Assembly (NCBI RefSeq): GCF_946221635.1
Contig: NZ_CAMIHB010000005.1
Location: forward strand, 1-64,000
Length of the DNA: 64,000 nt
Source: an uncultured Rhodoferax sp.
GTDB taxonomy: Bacteria; Pseudomonadota; Gammaproteobacteria; Burkholderiales; Burkholderiaceae_C
Direction: 5' to 3'
The notes under the pieces were generated by a model, which saw nothing but the letters and a program-made list of their open reading frames with translations, did not search any database and was not told the DNA's origin. Position 1 is the stretch's first letter. Every line of letters begins with the position of its first letter. Both the position numbers and the translations under genes were made by a program. Below, in pieces: positions 45,420 through 54,717 of the stretch.

Positions 45420-46572
45420 TGAGGTCTTTCAGCACGTCGGCCAAGTAGTTTTCGTATTTGGCCAACTTGGTTTGGGCTATCTGGTTGCCAGCGACGACTT
45501 CGGCTTTGAGCGCGTGGCGGTTGTCAAAAGCTGTTTGCACTTTGGTGAGGGCCTGTTCCAAGCTGTCTTTTTTGCAATCACCAAAGTGGCGATAGTTCAG
45601 GGATTCAAACAGGCCGTTGAACTTGCGGCTATATGCCAGGGGCACTACAGGCACGCCGCTGGAGAATGCGCCGATGCATGCGTGCATGCGCGCACCCACA
45701 AAAAAATCCATGCCCGATATGAAGGACTTGGCTTCGCTAGGCGAGGTGAAGCGCTTGGCGACTTGCACAGTGGGGTAGCGCTTTTGCAGCGCAAGGGAGA
45801 TTTGATAGTCGTCCTCTACCGGCATGGACTCCGGCACAACGTGGGATACCAGATGCACCTCGCAGTTTGGGTTGGCGGTGAACCAGTCCAGCATGGCGTG
45901 GGTGAGTGCTGCGTAGTCCAGGCTTAGTCCGAACTGGTTATTGCGGGTGTAGCCACCGTGGTATAGCAAGCCTGAGACGTTGATGCCAATGCGCGTTTTT
46001 CCGTTGGCTACGGGTGTTTGCTTTTCAAAAGGCAGTGCGAAAGCAACGTCGATGACTTCGTCTGCGTTTTGGATGCCGTTGGCCTGCAGGTACTCCATGG
46101 ATAGGTGATCCCGCGCAAACACCCGTTTGCTGCGGCGCATGATGAACTTGGCGCCCGCACGGGTAGCCGCACCGTTGAAAGGCCCAATGGTTTGTGGGCT
46201 GAGGATCAGTGGCACACCTGAAAGCCACGTGGCGTACTTGGTACCCACCAGGATGAAGTAGCGTTCCAGGCCATAGATGTCGGTGAAGCTGTCGCCTTCT
46301 CCAATGTCCAGCACTAGGTCGCATTCACGAATTTGTTTGAAAAATGGAGATTTCCACGGGGCGATGAAATTGCGCTCTACGCCCAGCACGCTGACCACGC
46401 CAGGAGTGGCGCCGTAGTTTTCCACGCCAATGGTTCCAAAGACTTTGAACTGCACTTGCTTGCCTGCGCGTGCCGCAGCTTTCTCGATGATGGCGATTTG
46501 GGAAAGTGTGAGCGCACCCACGCCCAAATTGCTGGAGCTGAGGGAGTGCCAGAGCAGACCGATGGTTAACAT
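45412..46572 (-). CDS. Polysaccharide pyruvyltransferase family protein
   Basis: A 386-residue GT-B-like protein of the WcaK/AmsJ/CsaB family, which adds ketal-linked pyruvate to polysaccharide sugars from phosphoenolpyruvate. Signatures are DLVLDIGEGDSFTDIYG, PLILSPQTIGPF, RRSKRVFARDHLSMEYL and the C-terminal GARMHACIGAFSSGVPVVPLAYSRKFNGL. It implies an acidic pyruvylated EPS. Close pairing with the FrhB-like gene is noted. It starts one base after the flippase stop. Confidence 0.9.
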   Translation of the reverse strand: MLTIGLLWHSLSSSNLGVGALTLSQIAIIEKAAARAGKQVQFKVFGTIGVENYGATPGVVSVLGVERNFIAPWKSPFFKQIRECDLVLDIGEGDSFTDIYGLERYFILVGTKYATWLSGVPLILSPQTIGPFNGAATRAGAKFIMRRSKRVFARDHLSMEYLQANGIQNADEVIDVAFALPFEKQTPVANGKTRIGINVSGLLYHGGYTRNNQFGLSLDYAALTHAMLDWFTANPNCEVHLVSHVVPESMPVEDDYQISLALQKRYPTVQVAKRFTSPSEAKSFISGMDFFVGARMHACIGAFSSGVPVVPLAYSRKFNGLFESLNYRHFGDCKKDSLEQALTKVQTAFDNRHALKAEVVAGNQIAQTKLAKYENYLADVLKDLNG

Positions 46573-47865
46573 TTAAATTCCAGATATCAAGAAAAGTGCG
46601 ACGCCGAGCACAGCCGCAAAAGCTGCACCGTTGAGCTTGTTGATGCCCAAGGGGAAGCCTCGGCTGACCAAGTTCAGTGCGTAGACCACGTAGAGGCACG
46701 CGATGGCGATGATGGACGCATAGAGCATGCCTGGCAGTTGGTAGCGCGGCAGCAAAAAGTAAGCAGAGGTGAACAGTGCGATGAGCGCCGCTGTGATGGC
46801 GGCGACACGTGTGGATTGCAGACCTACGGCGCTAAGTGTTACGCCGTGGCTGGCGGCGATGTAGCGAAAAAGCAATAGCAAACCAAACAGGGGCATCAGT
46901 TTGCTGAGGTCCTGGAATTTGTTGCCGTACAGCGTATGCGTGATGAGGGTGGCACCAAAGCCAAATACCAGCAGCGATCCCGCACCAAGCAGAAGCATTT
47001 GGATAAAGAGTCGGTTTGCAAGATGTTTGAGTGCTGGGGCATCATTGGTTTTGCTTGCCATGGGAGGCAAGTAAACGTTACTCAGCACCTGTGCAAACGT
47101 GTTGGCACCTTGCATGAGCCTGAGGCCAGCTTGGTAGATACCCACGGCCGCTGGCCCCAAAAAGTGATGGACGATCAGCGTGTCTGCCTGCGACTGAAAG
47201 TTGGTGAAACCTGCTTCAGCAGCAAAAGGCAATCCGGCACGCAGGTTCCGCAGACCTACACGCAGGCCGTGCGTTGACTCAAGCTGGGTCACGGGTGCTA
47301 TGCGCCGGTAGGTGCGTAATGTCAGAATCAGGAAAAGGATGCGGGATGTCAGGAAGCCAAGGGCGACGGCGGTGACACCGTAGTCCATGAAAAGAAGCGC
47401 GAGTACTGCGCCAAAGTGCAAAAAATTAACCCAAGCGGCAATCCGTGTTTCTTCCTGGTACTGGCCTAGGCCTCGGAAAACGCAGGTGTACGTTTCTGCA
47501 AACGAGCTTGCGATACAAGTAGCCAAAAGAATCCAGAACACTCCTACGGGCTGTGAGGCACCCCACGGTGTGACCGATACGATCGCAGAGACAGCGACTA
47601 CGCCAACGGACAAAAGCAACTTCGCAGCGAGCACGCCAGACATGATGTGGCGTGTCTTGTTTTTGTCATAGCCGATGTCGCGCATGAGCTGTTGCCCAAA
47701 GCCGTAGTCAACGATCAGCCCCACCAGCGAAGTGATGGTGAAGAGGTACATGAATGAGCCAAACCGCTCTGGCCCCCACATACGGGCCATGACGATAAAG
47801 ATCACAACACCGGTGAGCAACCGCAGTGCTGTGGATAGCGCCATGAAAATGGTGTGTCGTAGCAA
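46573..47865 (-). CDS. Oligosaccharide flippase (Wzx-like)
   Basis: A 430-residue polytopic MOP-superfamily protein that would translocate the lipid-linked repeat unit across the inner membrane. Twelve or so hydrophobic segments are visible; the N-terminal LLTGVVIFIVMARMWGPERFGSFMYLFT pattern and DYGFGQQLMRDIG are typical of polysaccharide biosynthesis flippases. It is transcribed from the minus strand 38 nt downstream of epsI, the gap carrying a hairpin-like dyad. Confidence 0.88.
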   Translation of the reverse strand: MLRHTIFMALSTALRLLTGVVIFIVMARMWGPERFGSFMYLFTITSLVGLIVDYGFGQQLMRDIGYDKNKTRHIMSGVLAAKLLLSVGVVAVSAIVSVTPWGASQPVGVFWILLATCIASSFAETYTCVFRGLGQYQEETRIAAWVNFLHFGAVLALLFMDYGVTAVALGFLTSRILFLILTLRTYRRIAPVTQLESTHGLRVGLRNLRAGLPFAAEAGFTNFQSQADTLIVHHFLGPAAVGIYQAGLRLMQGANTFAQVLSNVYLPPMASKTNDAPALKHLANRLFIQMLLLGAGSLLVFGFGATLITHTLYGNKFQDLSKLMPLFGLLLLFRYIAASHGVTLSAVGLQSTRVAAITAALIALFTSAYFLLPRYQLPGMLYASIIAIACLYVVYALNLVSRGFPLGINKLNGAAFAAVLGVALFLISGI

Positions 47866-47890
47866 AGGATGCCTCGCCGTTGGAAAATCC

Positions 47891-47906
47891 TAGCCAGAGC
47901 AGGCTA
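47891..47906. promoter_or_regulatory. Dyad similar to the PEP-CTERM upstream motif
   Basis: TAGCCAGAGCAGGCTA, 13 of 16 positions equal to the inner dyad of the 19-nt motif. It overlaps the epsI stop codon and lies 26 nt upstream of the flippase start. It also folds as a stem of seven bases on each side. Operator or weak attenuator roles are both possible. Confidence 0.35.
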
Positions 47907-48596
47907 GGACTTGGTGGCGCCCAGCAGATACGCTTTCGTATCAGCGGGGACGGAATTCAGCAGGTCGTCGATGAATTGCTTCTGGATGGCGTAGGCCTTG
48001 TCGTTCTCGCCGGAGATGCTGGATACGCGGAACAAAATGCCGTCTGCAACCACACCACCAAGTCCGTAGCCCAGGCGCGCGAAGCCCTGCTCTAGGTTGC
48101 CGCGCACAACCTTCTCACCAATGCGGACCCAGTAGGTAATGGGTTCGTTGCGTTGGCCCATTTTGGCAACCACATGCATCGCAGGAATGTCCCCTGCGCT
48201 CGTGGAAAGGCTGGTTTTATCGGTGCTTAGTATCTGAAACCCTTGCGCCGAGTAGCAAACCTCGGGTCGATGAATTTGTAGATCTCTCGACTGGTTTGCA
48301 CCATATGCCAAGGACAACATGACGATTGCGCCGCTTGGGTGGACATAGGCTCGAGAAAGCGTTTCGGAGTAAATCTCGTCAAGGACCGCAGTTTGCTGCG
48401 GATTCACAATCTGGCGTCCCGATTGAGGGAGTTCTTTCCATTCCCCAAACCCTGTTGGTATCAGTTCCGCCAGAGAGACTTTGTTTCGTTGCTCTGACAT
48501 CAGGATTCTTGGGTGCATAGCCCAAGCTGCAAATGCCGCAATAAGCATCAGCAAACCAACGCCATAGGTTTTGAATTGACTCTGAGAACGGTTCAT
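47904..48596 (-). CDS. epsI: Exosortase-associated protein EpsI
   Basis: EpsI-family (DUF3485-type) protein encoded next to exosortases. The 230-residue sequence has an N-terminal membrane helix (about residues 10–30), then LIPTGFGEWKEL, NPQQTAVLDEIYSETLSRAYVHPSG and the conserved HRPEVCYSAQGFQI, whose Cys and Arg are family-invariant. Its role in sorting or EPS export is not established. It overlaps xrtB by four bases. Confidence 0.93.
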   Translation of the reverse strand: MNRSQSQFKTYGVGLLMLIAAFAAWAMHPRILMSEQRNKVSLAELIPTGFGEWKELPQSGRQIVNPQQTAVLDEIYSETLSRAYVHPSGAIVMLSLAYGANQSRDLQIHRPEVCYSAQGFQILSTDKTSLSTSAGDIPAMHVVAKMGQRNEPITYWVRIGEKVVRGNLEQGFARLGYGLGGVVADGILFRVSSISGENDKAYAIQKQFIDDLLNSVPADTKAYLLGATKS

Positions 48597-49498
48597 TTCA
48601 GGTTTGATGCCGTGGTGTTTCGTTGGCGAAATACTTCATAGGCTTGTAAGGCTGTGTCGAAGCCAATAATGAGAAGCAGAGCAGTCAGAAATAGCACCAT
48701 GCCCGCAAAACCATGCAGGAAACCCTGACCCGCTTCGTCGCCAAAGTGGTATGTGATGAGGCTTAGCGCCATGACGCGAATGACGTTGGCGGTGAAGGAG
48801 ATGGGTACGATGAGAAGGGCTAGGCCGACGTTGCGGAAGAAAGAGTCGCGCCGCACGATATTGAGGTACAGCAGACCCAGAGCCTCCAGCGTGAGTAGGG
48901 TGTGTAGCCCAGCGCACGCATCAGCGACCAGCAGCATGTATTGGCCGATTTGCAGGATGACACCGTTGCGACCAATGGGGTAGCCCACCGCAAATAGCAC
49001 GTGTTCGGCGACGTAGGACACGGCCATCTTCATGGGCATGGTCACGGTGTCCACCACGACGCCCGGCAGTGGCACCATAAACAGCATGAAGAACAGGGCA
49101 AACCATTGCGCCTTGAGTGCTTTGGGGCCTAGGTTGAGTAGTGCAAGCCCAATCAATAGCCAGATAACGGAGCCAATTTCTAAAAGCAGGATGTCTTGCG
49201 AGCGGCCCAGCGCATACAACAGTAGCCCAAATACGAATATCGGCCAGCCCCAGGTGCTAGGGCGATCGTCCACGGCGGCCGCTTGCATGGCTGGCCAGTT
49301 GCGGTAGATGAGCCAGCAGGAGATACCCAAGACAATGGGGCCGTGCATTTGGGCGTCTTCGGCCCAGATGCCGGTGAACAGGTCGTACAGGCTGGGCAGA
49401 TACAGTACTGCCAGGCCGACGATGACCGGCAGCCATCCCCGTAGCTCGGCCTGCCAAGTGGGCTTGCCGGGGTAAATTTTGGGCATGATGGCGCTCAT
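48593..49498 (-). CDS. xrtB: Exosortase B (XrtB)
   Basis: Integral-membrane transpeptidase-like protease expected to cleave PEP-CTERM tails. The 301-residue protein has about eight membrane helices and the invariant catalytic residues of the exosortase/archaeosortase family: Cys195 in ADACAGLHTLL, Arg241 in TANVIRVMALS and His262 in GFLHGFAG. Neighbouring EpsI, EpsG, EpsF, EpsE, EpsD, EpsL, EpsB and EpsA are the partners expected of the XrtB subtype. Substrates in this window are the proteins at 30.8 and 61.0 kb. It overlaps epsG by four bases. Confidence 0.95.
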   Translation of the reverse strand: MSAIMPKIYPGKPTWQAELRGWLPVIVGLAVLYLPSLYDLFTGIWAEDAQMHGPIVLGISCWLIYRNWPAMQAAAVDDRPSTWGWPIFVFGLLLYALGRSQDILLLEIGSVIWLLIGLALLNLGPKALKAQWFALFFMLFMVPLPGVVVDTVTMPMKMAVSYVAEHVLFAVGYPIGRNGVILQIGQYMLLVADACAGLHTLLTLEALGLLYLNIVRRDSFFRNVGLALLIVPISFTANVIRVMALSLITYHFGDEAGQGFLHGFAGMVLFLTALLLIIGFDTALQAYEVFRQRNTTASNLK

Positions 49499-50343
49499 GC
49501 GTCGTTCAGCACGGAACCTACCAACGCAACCCCGCTGTCTTGTAAGCGGCGGCCAAGCTGGTTCGCCTGAGGCGCCAAGCTTTGGTGTTTGCGTGCTACC
49601 AGTAGCGCTGCACCTGCCCGGGCGGCAGTCACTTCGGCATCGGCAAAGTCGCTGCCAGCGGGGGTGTCGATGATGATGACATCGAACTGCTGGCTGGCGA
49701 TGCGTAGCAGGTCGCCAAAGGCGGGCCGGCCCAGCAGCTCTTGCGGGTTGGGTGGTGTAGCCCCTGCGGGCAACACGGCCAAGCCTGGCAGGCCTGGGAC
49801 AAGCTGCGCCACTTCCAACCCAGCGCGCCCTGCCAGGATGCCTGACAGGCCTGCGCTTTTGCCCAGCTTGAAGAGTGCCTGCTGACCTCGGCCCGGTTGG
49901 GCGCGCAGGTCCGCATCGATCAGCAGCGTGCGCTCGCCTTGTTGGGCAAACACTACCGCCAGGTTGGCGGCGATAAAACTGCGGCCTTCTCCGTTGCCGG
50001 GGCTGACGATGGCAATGACTTTGTGCGCAGGGTCTGTGTTGAACCAGCGCAACATGAGCTGGCTACGCACGGCGCGCAGGTTCTCTCCCACACGACTGAA
50101 GGGCTTGTAGGCAGCCACGATTTCGTGGCTGACGGTATCGTCTTGGTCGCTGAGGTAGGCGTAGTCAAATTGCTTGCTCAGTGCAAAGTCGATGTCGTCT
50201 TTGGTGAGGACCTTGAGCGCAAGCGCAGCGTCTCCGAACTGCACTTTGTCGGCGCGCTGGCGTTCCACGATGCGAGCCGCATCGTCTTGGCTCAGGCGGC
50301 CGGTGGCGACGAGGATGTCGCCAATGGTACGAACTTGGTTCAT
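49495..50343 (-). CDS. epsG: Chain-length determinant protein tyrosine kinase EpsG
   Basis: Cytosolic BY-kinase-like partner of EpsF controlling polymer length. The 282-residue protein has an N-terminal MshEN-like region (GDILVATGRLSQDDAARIVE), a P-loop SPGNGEGRSFIAANLA with Arg121 where most P-loops carry Lys, Walker A' LLIDADLR (141–147) and Walker B IIIDTPAG. The GEGRS loop is, as far as I recall, common in the EpsG subfamily. A C-terminal Tyr cluster is absent, so autophosphorylation is doubtful. It overlaps epsF by four bases. Confidence 0.92.
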   Translation of the reverse strand: MNQVRTIGDILVATGRLSQDDAARIVERQRADKVQFGDAALALKVLTKDDIDFALSKQFDYAYLSDQDDTVSHEIVAAYKPFSRVGENLRAVRSQLMLRWFNTDPAHKVIAIVSPGNGEGRSFIAANLAVVFAQQGERTLLIDADLRAQPGRGQQALFKLGKSAGLSGILAGRAGLEVAQLVPGLPGLAVLPAGATPPNPQELLGRPAFGDLLRIASQQFDVIIIDTPAGSDFADAEVTAARAGAALLVARKHQSLAPQANQLGRRLQDSGVALVGSVLNDA

Positions 50344-51716
50344 GCGCTGACTCCGATGGCGTTACGTTTGAACATGCCCGAAGCGGAGCTGATGGTGCCC
50401 AACACGGGGAGTTCAAGTGCTTCCACGAGGTCTTCTGTGGAGCGGATTTTGCGGTTCATCAGTTCCAGCACCAGAGCCAGGCCTACACCTAACATCCCGC
50501 CCAGGAAGATGGATGCCAATGTGTTCAGCAGGACGCGGGGCTTGCTGGGGTCCGGCGGAGCTACGGCCGGATTGAGCACAGCAATATTGGTTTGGTTGGT
50601 CTGGCTCTCAATGTTGGTTTGCGAGGCGCGCTGACTCACGATCTCGAAGGCGCGTTGGGCAGATTCGATGTCACGGCGCAGGACGTTGAGTTCATCACGC
50701 TGCTTGTTCAGCAACAGTACGCGGGCTTTCTGGGCTGCAAGGGCGCCCTGCAGTTGGGCTTCGCGTTGCTTACTTACCTGGTAAGAAGTCTCTATGGAGC
50801 TGGTGATCTTGCGGGTTTCAGCGTCGAGCTGCGCCCGTAGGGTGGCAAGTTCAGATTCGGAGCGTTGGATCTGCGGGTGGTTGGCACCGAGGTTTCCCTT
50901 GCTGTCGTTGAGCTTGGCTTCCAGTCGGGCAATGTCGGCCTTGAGACCATTGATGAGCGGGCTCTGCATGACTTCGGCGATCGTGTCGGCTTTTCCGGCT
51001 GCGCGCTTGCTTTGGCTGTCCGTGGTCTGGCCCTGGATGCCGGTGAGCTGGCTGCTGGTTTCATTGAGTTTGGCGGTCTCAAAATCCAGGCGTTCGTCGG
51101 TACTGGTAATCCCGTTCTTTTGCTGATAGTCGGACAGTGCTTGTTGCGCTTTCTCCAACTTGTCTCTTGCGGACTTGGTTTGCTCGTCAAAGAACGATGC
51201 ATATTGGCGGGCCGGCGCTACGCGCAGGTCCAAGTTCACATCGATATAGGCTTGTGCAAAAGCGTTTGCAACAGTCGCAGCAAACTCTGGGTCGGTACCT
51301 GTGTAATTGATGCTGATAACGTTGCTTTCCCGGCTAGGTTTCACGTCCAGCTGCTTCTGCAATAGGTTGGCCAACCAGTCGCGCAGTTGGCCTTTTCCTT
51401 GTGTTGCCTCTTGCCACTGGGCTTGAATCGCGGGGCTCTTTTCCATACCCAAGCTCTTTACAACCATCTGAGCAACGCGGTCGCTGTTGATGATGTCAAC
51501 TTGTGTTGCCATGTAGCCGGGGGCCATCATGCCTTGCAGCATGAGGCCACTGACTGGGTCAGGAGATTTCACGTCCACGACGACGGCCGTGCTTGCGGTG
51601 TATTGTTTGGGTAGCAATAGACTGATCGTTACGGTGGTGGCCACCGTGAGAGCGAATGCGAGCAGGCCGACCTTCCAGCGTGCGCGGAGGATGAGGAGGA
51701 ACTGTTGGAGTGTCAT
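50340..51716 (-). CDS. epsF: Chain-length determinant protein EpsF (PCP/Wzz)
   Basis: Polysaccharide co-polymerase with two membrane helices (about residues 17–37 and 405–425) and a long periplasmic coiled-coil region between (about 170–370). The C-terminal PPDPSKPRVLLNTLASIFLGGMLGVGLALVLELMNRKIRSTEDL contains the conserved Pro-rich segment and second helix. 458 residues, usual for EpsF. It starts 13 nt after epsE and precedes its kinase partner epsG. Confidence 0.94.
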   Translation of the reverse strand: MTLQQFLLILRARWKVGLLAFALTVATTVTISLLLPKQYTASTAVVVDVKSPDPVSGLMLQGMMAPGYMATQVDIINSDRVAQMVVKSLGMEKSPAIQAQWQEATQGKGQLRDWLANLLQKQLDVKPSRESNVISINYTGTDPEFAATVANAFAQAYIDVNLDLRVAPARQYASFFDEQTKSARDKLEKAQQALSDYQQKNGITSTDERLDFETAKLNETSSQLTGIQGQTTDSQSKRAAGKADTIAEVMQSPLINGLKADIARLEAKLNDSKGNLGANHPQIQRSESELATLRAQLDAETRKITSSIETSYQVSKQREAQLQGALAAQKARVLLLNKQRDELNVLRRDIESAQRAFEIVSQRASQTNIESQTNQTNIAVLNPAVAPPDPSKPRVLLNTLASIFLGGMLGVGLALVLELMNRKIRSTEDLVEALELPVLGTISSASGMFKRNAIGVSA

Positions 51717-51729
51717 GGTGCGGCCGTGC

Positions 51730-52536
51730 TTAGAAAATGCTTTCTTTGACGTAGAGAACGTCGTTAGGCAATACGGGATCGGTCAGCAGGGGTTCCAGTT
51801 GTTGGATGCTGCCGTTGTCCGTCTTGCGGTGCAGGCGCAGCCGTTTCTCGCTGCCACGGGCAGTGGGGCCACCGCCTTGCGCCAGGGCCTGCATGACTGT
51901 CATGGCACGCTCAACCCGAAAAGAGCCGGGGCGCTGCACTTCTCCGTAGATGTAGAACACCGGAGCCCGGTGTACGTAGATGGTGTCGCCGCCTTGCAGC
52001 AATAGGTTGTCTGCAGCGCTGGGGCTCAAGAAGAGCTGTGGGATATCAATTTCTTTGCGGAATGATTGGCCATTGCGCACGCCGGTCAGGATGGCGATGT
52101 CGTCACCATTAGGGGTGGCGCCGCCAGCGTTGGCCAGCATGTCGCTCAGGCGTGTGTTGACTGTCTCAAGCGGGAAGCGTCCTGGCCGCGCGACCTGACC
52201 GAGCACAGAAACTTGGTTGCCCCGGATCTGGACCAGCGCAATGTTGACCTGGGGCTTCTGGATAAAGCCGCCGGTTTGAAGTGCATCTGCAATTTTCTTT
52301 TCTGCAGATGCAACGGACAGTCCACCAAGTTCCACTGCACCGATCAGGGGATAGGTGATGCTGCCGCGCTCAGAGACGCGGGTTTCGATGGTCAGGTCCG
52401 GGTTCTGGAAGACCTGAATGCGGATGGTGTCACCAGCACCGAGCGGGTAGTCGGCCTGGCCCTGGGCGTGGGCCAGCAGGCCGCAGAGGGCAAGGGCTGA
52501 GCAAGCCAGCAGTCGGAAAGCGCGGAGTATGTTCAT
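51730..52536 (-). CDS. epsE: Polysaccharide export protein EpsE (Wza-like)
   Basis: Outer-membrane polysaccharide export protein. The 268-residue precursor has a signal peptide (cleaving near AHA-QGQ), the poly_export signature YPLGAGDTIRIQVFQNPDLTIETRVSERGSITYPLIG, and an SLBB-type segment (QVSVLGQVARPGRFPLE). No lipobox Cys, unlike Wza. It would form the periplasmic/outer-membrane channel with EpsF and EpsL. Confidence 0.94.
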   Translation of the reverse strand: MNILRAFRLLACSALALCGLLAHAQGQADYPLGAGDTIRIQVFQNPDLTIETRVSERGSITYPLIGAVELGGLSVASAEKKIADALQTGGFIQKPQVNIALVQIRGNQVSVLGQVARPGRFPLETVNTRLSDMLANAGGATPNGDDIAILTGVRNGQSFRKEIDIPQLFLSPSAADNLLLQGGDTIYVHRAPVFYIYGEVQRPGSFRVERAMTVMQALAQGGGPTARGSEKRLRLHRKTDNGSIQQLEPLLTDPVLPNDVLYVKESIF

Positions 52537-52564
52537 GGGTGTACTGCGAGGGGTGTGGGGCGGC

Positions 52565-53506
52565 TTACTTCAGGCCGGCAACGCCTTTTTCGATGGTGGT
52601 CTTGGCCGCTGGCGCATCGGGCGCGGGGCTTGCAGCAGCGGGAGCTTCTGCTACCGGAGCGGCAGCATTGGCAAACTCACCCATGTAGGTGATCTTGGTG
52701 CTGGCACGCAGCTCCTTGAGCTTGGCGTTCACAGCTTCGCCTGCTCGCTGGTTCACCAAAAACTGCTCGATACGGGGCAGGGCGGCTTCCTGGGGAACAG
52801 GGGCCGATTGGGACGAGACGACACGTAGCAACGTGATGGTTTGCGGAGTCTCGATCAGGGTGGCTTGCCCATCCTTCAGCGCATGGATACGCGGCAAGAC
52901 TTCCAGGGGGATTTGCTCCGCTGCTCGGGTGGCGGCACCTCCACCAAACTGGATGTTCTTGCCCTTGAGAGCTGCCGCCGCATCCTCCAGTGGACGGCCG
53001 GAGGCGGCAAAGGGGCGCAGCATGTCGGCCACACCGGCAGCGGTGGGGACGACGATTTCCTGGACGTTGTAGATGCGGCGCTCGCTGAAGAGGGCAGGAT
53101 TGTCAGAGAAGTACTTTTTGGTTTCGTCCGCGGTGGGTTTGGGGATGGTGCTACTGATCTGTTGGATGAAGGCCCGCGCCAGGATTTCACGGCGCGCAGC
53201 CTCAATCTGCGCCACTACTTCTGGAGATCGATGCAGTTTGTTTTCGGTGGCTTGGTCGACCGCAAGTTGCTGGTCGATCAGTTTTTCCAGGACTTCGCGG
53301 CCCATGGTTTGCGGGTTGGACGCTCCATTGGCAGGTGTGCGGCTGAGCACTTGGTTGATCTGGTGCACCGAGATTTCTTCAGAGCCCACTTTGGCAGCCA
53401 CTTGGGTGGCTACTTTCTTGTCGTCCTTGTTGCCACAGGCTGTAAGGCCGACAGTCAATAGGCAGGCAAAGGCAATGGTAGAGAGGGCGGAGGACTGAAA
53501 GCGCAT
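52565..53506 (-). CDS. epsD: Peptidyl-prolyl isomerase EpsD (lipoprotein)
   Basis: SurA/PpiC-like periplasmic prolyl isomerase specific to XrtB-type loci. The 313-residue precursor carries a lipobox LTAC (Cys24), so it is a lipoprotein. The N-terminal SurA-like helical region (VLSRTPANGASNPQTMGREVLEKLIDQQLAVDQA) precedes a PpiC-like domain, and a Pro/Ala-rich tail follows. Probably assists folding of the EpsL/EpsE export proteins. Confidence 0.88.
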   Translation of the reverse strand: MRFQSSALSTIAFACLLTVGLTACGNKDDKKVATQVAAKVGSEEISVHQINQVLSRTPANGASNPQTMGREVLEKLIDQQLAVDQATENKLHRSPEVVAQIEAARREILARAFIQQISSTIPKPTADETKKYFSDNPALFSERRIYNVQEIVVPTAAGVADMLRPFAASGRPLEDAAAALKGKNIQFGGGAATRAAEQIPLEVLPRIHALKDGQATLIETPQTITLLRVVSSQSAPVPQEAALPRIEQFLVNQRAGEAVNAKLKELRASTKITYMGEFANAAAPVAEAPAAASPAPDAPAAKTTIEKGVAGLK

Positions 53507-53518
53507 GGATGATTTCCG

Positions 53519-54715
53519 TTAAAAAGTAAGTTGGGCAGAGAACAACAGCTGCGTGCTGTCATAGTCCAGCCCGGATTGGTTGGAGCCGCGGGAGGCGCCT
53601 TGCAGGGCGGCACTCAATGCGACTTGTTGATAAGGCTGCCAGTTGATGGAGACCGATGTGTCTCGAGTGGTGTCGCGGCGGGTGCTGCTTGCAGTGCCCG
53701 GGCTTCCCAAGTAGTCGCGCTGAGCCCATTCATATCGCAGCCGCAAGGAGGCTTTTGGACTGAATTGCCAAACAGGCGACACACTCAGCTTGTCGGTCTG
53801 GCTGTAGTTGCTGGTGCTGGTGGCGTAGGCGTCCAGTGTGTGGCTGTATCCGAGGTTTAACCCGCTTTTGCCACTGAGGGCCCAGTCAAGGGTGGCGCCG
53901 GTGTTGAAGCCGCTGTAGTCCCGCTGCCCATAGGTGGGGTGGGTGCGGTTGATATGAGTGATGTACGCGGTAGCGCTACTGTTGCCACCCAGCGCCCAGC
54001 GCAGGCGCAAATCGTTGTCCCATTGCTTGAAACTGTCGTCAAATTGGCCGCTATTGGGTACGACACGGTTTAGGTAGGTGCCCTGGCCCAAACGCAACTG
54101 GTAAGTGATTTGGCTGCTAGAAGCAAAGGCATACCGCATGCCGGTACTGGCGTTGTTTGTGGTGTAGTCACTACCAGCCAAGCCCGCGAGCTGGTTGACT
54201 TGCCGGGCCGTGTTAAGTCCGCCTAATACGCGCCACGCTCCGTCGAGCTGGTACTCGGCGTTGAAGCCAGTGTCGGTGTCGAGGCGTTGGTTGCGCTGGC
54301 TGTAGTTGGTTGAATCGCTGAAGCTGTTCAGCGTCTCCTTGCGCTGTGAGCTGAAGGAGCCTGTCAGGCGCGGTGTTACCGCCCACCGCCATGCCGCACT
54401 GTAGTTGCTGGCCGTAAAGCTGAGGTAGTTGAAATTTTGATACTTGTAGTCGACAACGCTGGCGTCGAACTCGAACTTTTGCAGACTCTGTTGCGTGTTT
54501 AATCCGAAACCCAGGGTTGTGACACCGATTTGCTCCGCTGCACTGTCTTTGCCGATCAGCGCTCGGGTGTTGGCATTGGAAGGGAGTCTGAACAGGTTGC
54601 TATCGGTCTGCACTGTGTAGCCAGCAGTTAGCACCAATGGCGATTCCTGCGCAAGGGCCGCGCCCGCGCAGACCGAGATCGCCACAGCAACGTGGATACG
54701 TGAACGTGGTGGCAT
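53519..54715 (-). CDS. epsL: Outer-membrane beta-barrel EpsL
   Basis: A 398-residue outer-membrane protein associated with XrtB/PEP-CTERM exopolysaccharide loci. A signal peptide (ending GAALAQE) is followed by many amphipathic strands (SLRLRYEW-, TLDWALSGKSGLNLGYSHTL-type) and the terminal beta signal SAQLTF with final Phe. It probably forms the secretion pore with EpsE. It starts two bases after epsB. Confidence 0.88.
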   Translation of the reverse strand: MPPRSRIHVAVAISVCAGAALAQESPLVLTAGYTVQTDSNLFRLPSNANTRALIGKDSAAEQIGVTTLGFGLNTQQSLQKFEFDASVVDYKYQNFNYLSFTASNYSAAWRWAVTPRLTGSFSSQRKETLNSFSDSTNYSQRNQRLDTDTGFNAEYQLDGAWRVLGGLNTARQVNQLAGLAGSDYTTNNASTGMRYAFASSSQITYQLRLGQGTYLNRVVPNSGQFDDSFKQWDNDLRLRWALGGNSSATAYITHINRTHPTYGQRDYSGFNTGATLDWALSGKSGLNLGYSHTLDAYATSTSNYSQTDKLSVSPVWQFSPKASLRLRYEWAQRDYLGSPGTASSTRRDTTRDTSVSINWQPYQQVALSAALQGASRGSNQSGLDYDSTQLLFSAQLTF

Positions 54716-54717
54716 GG

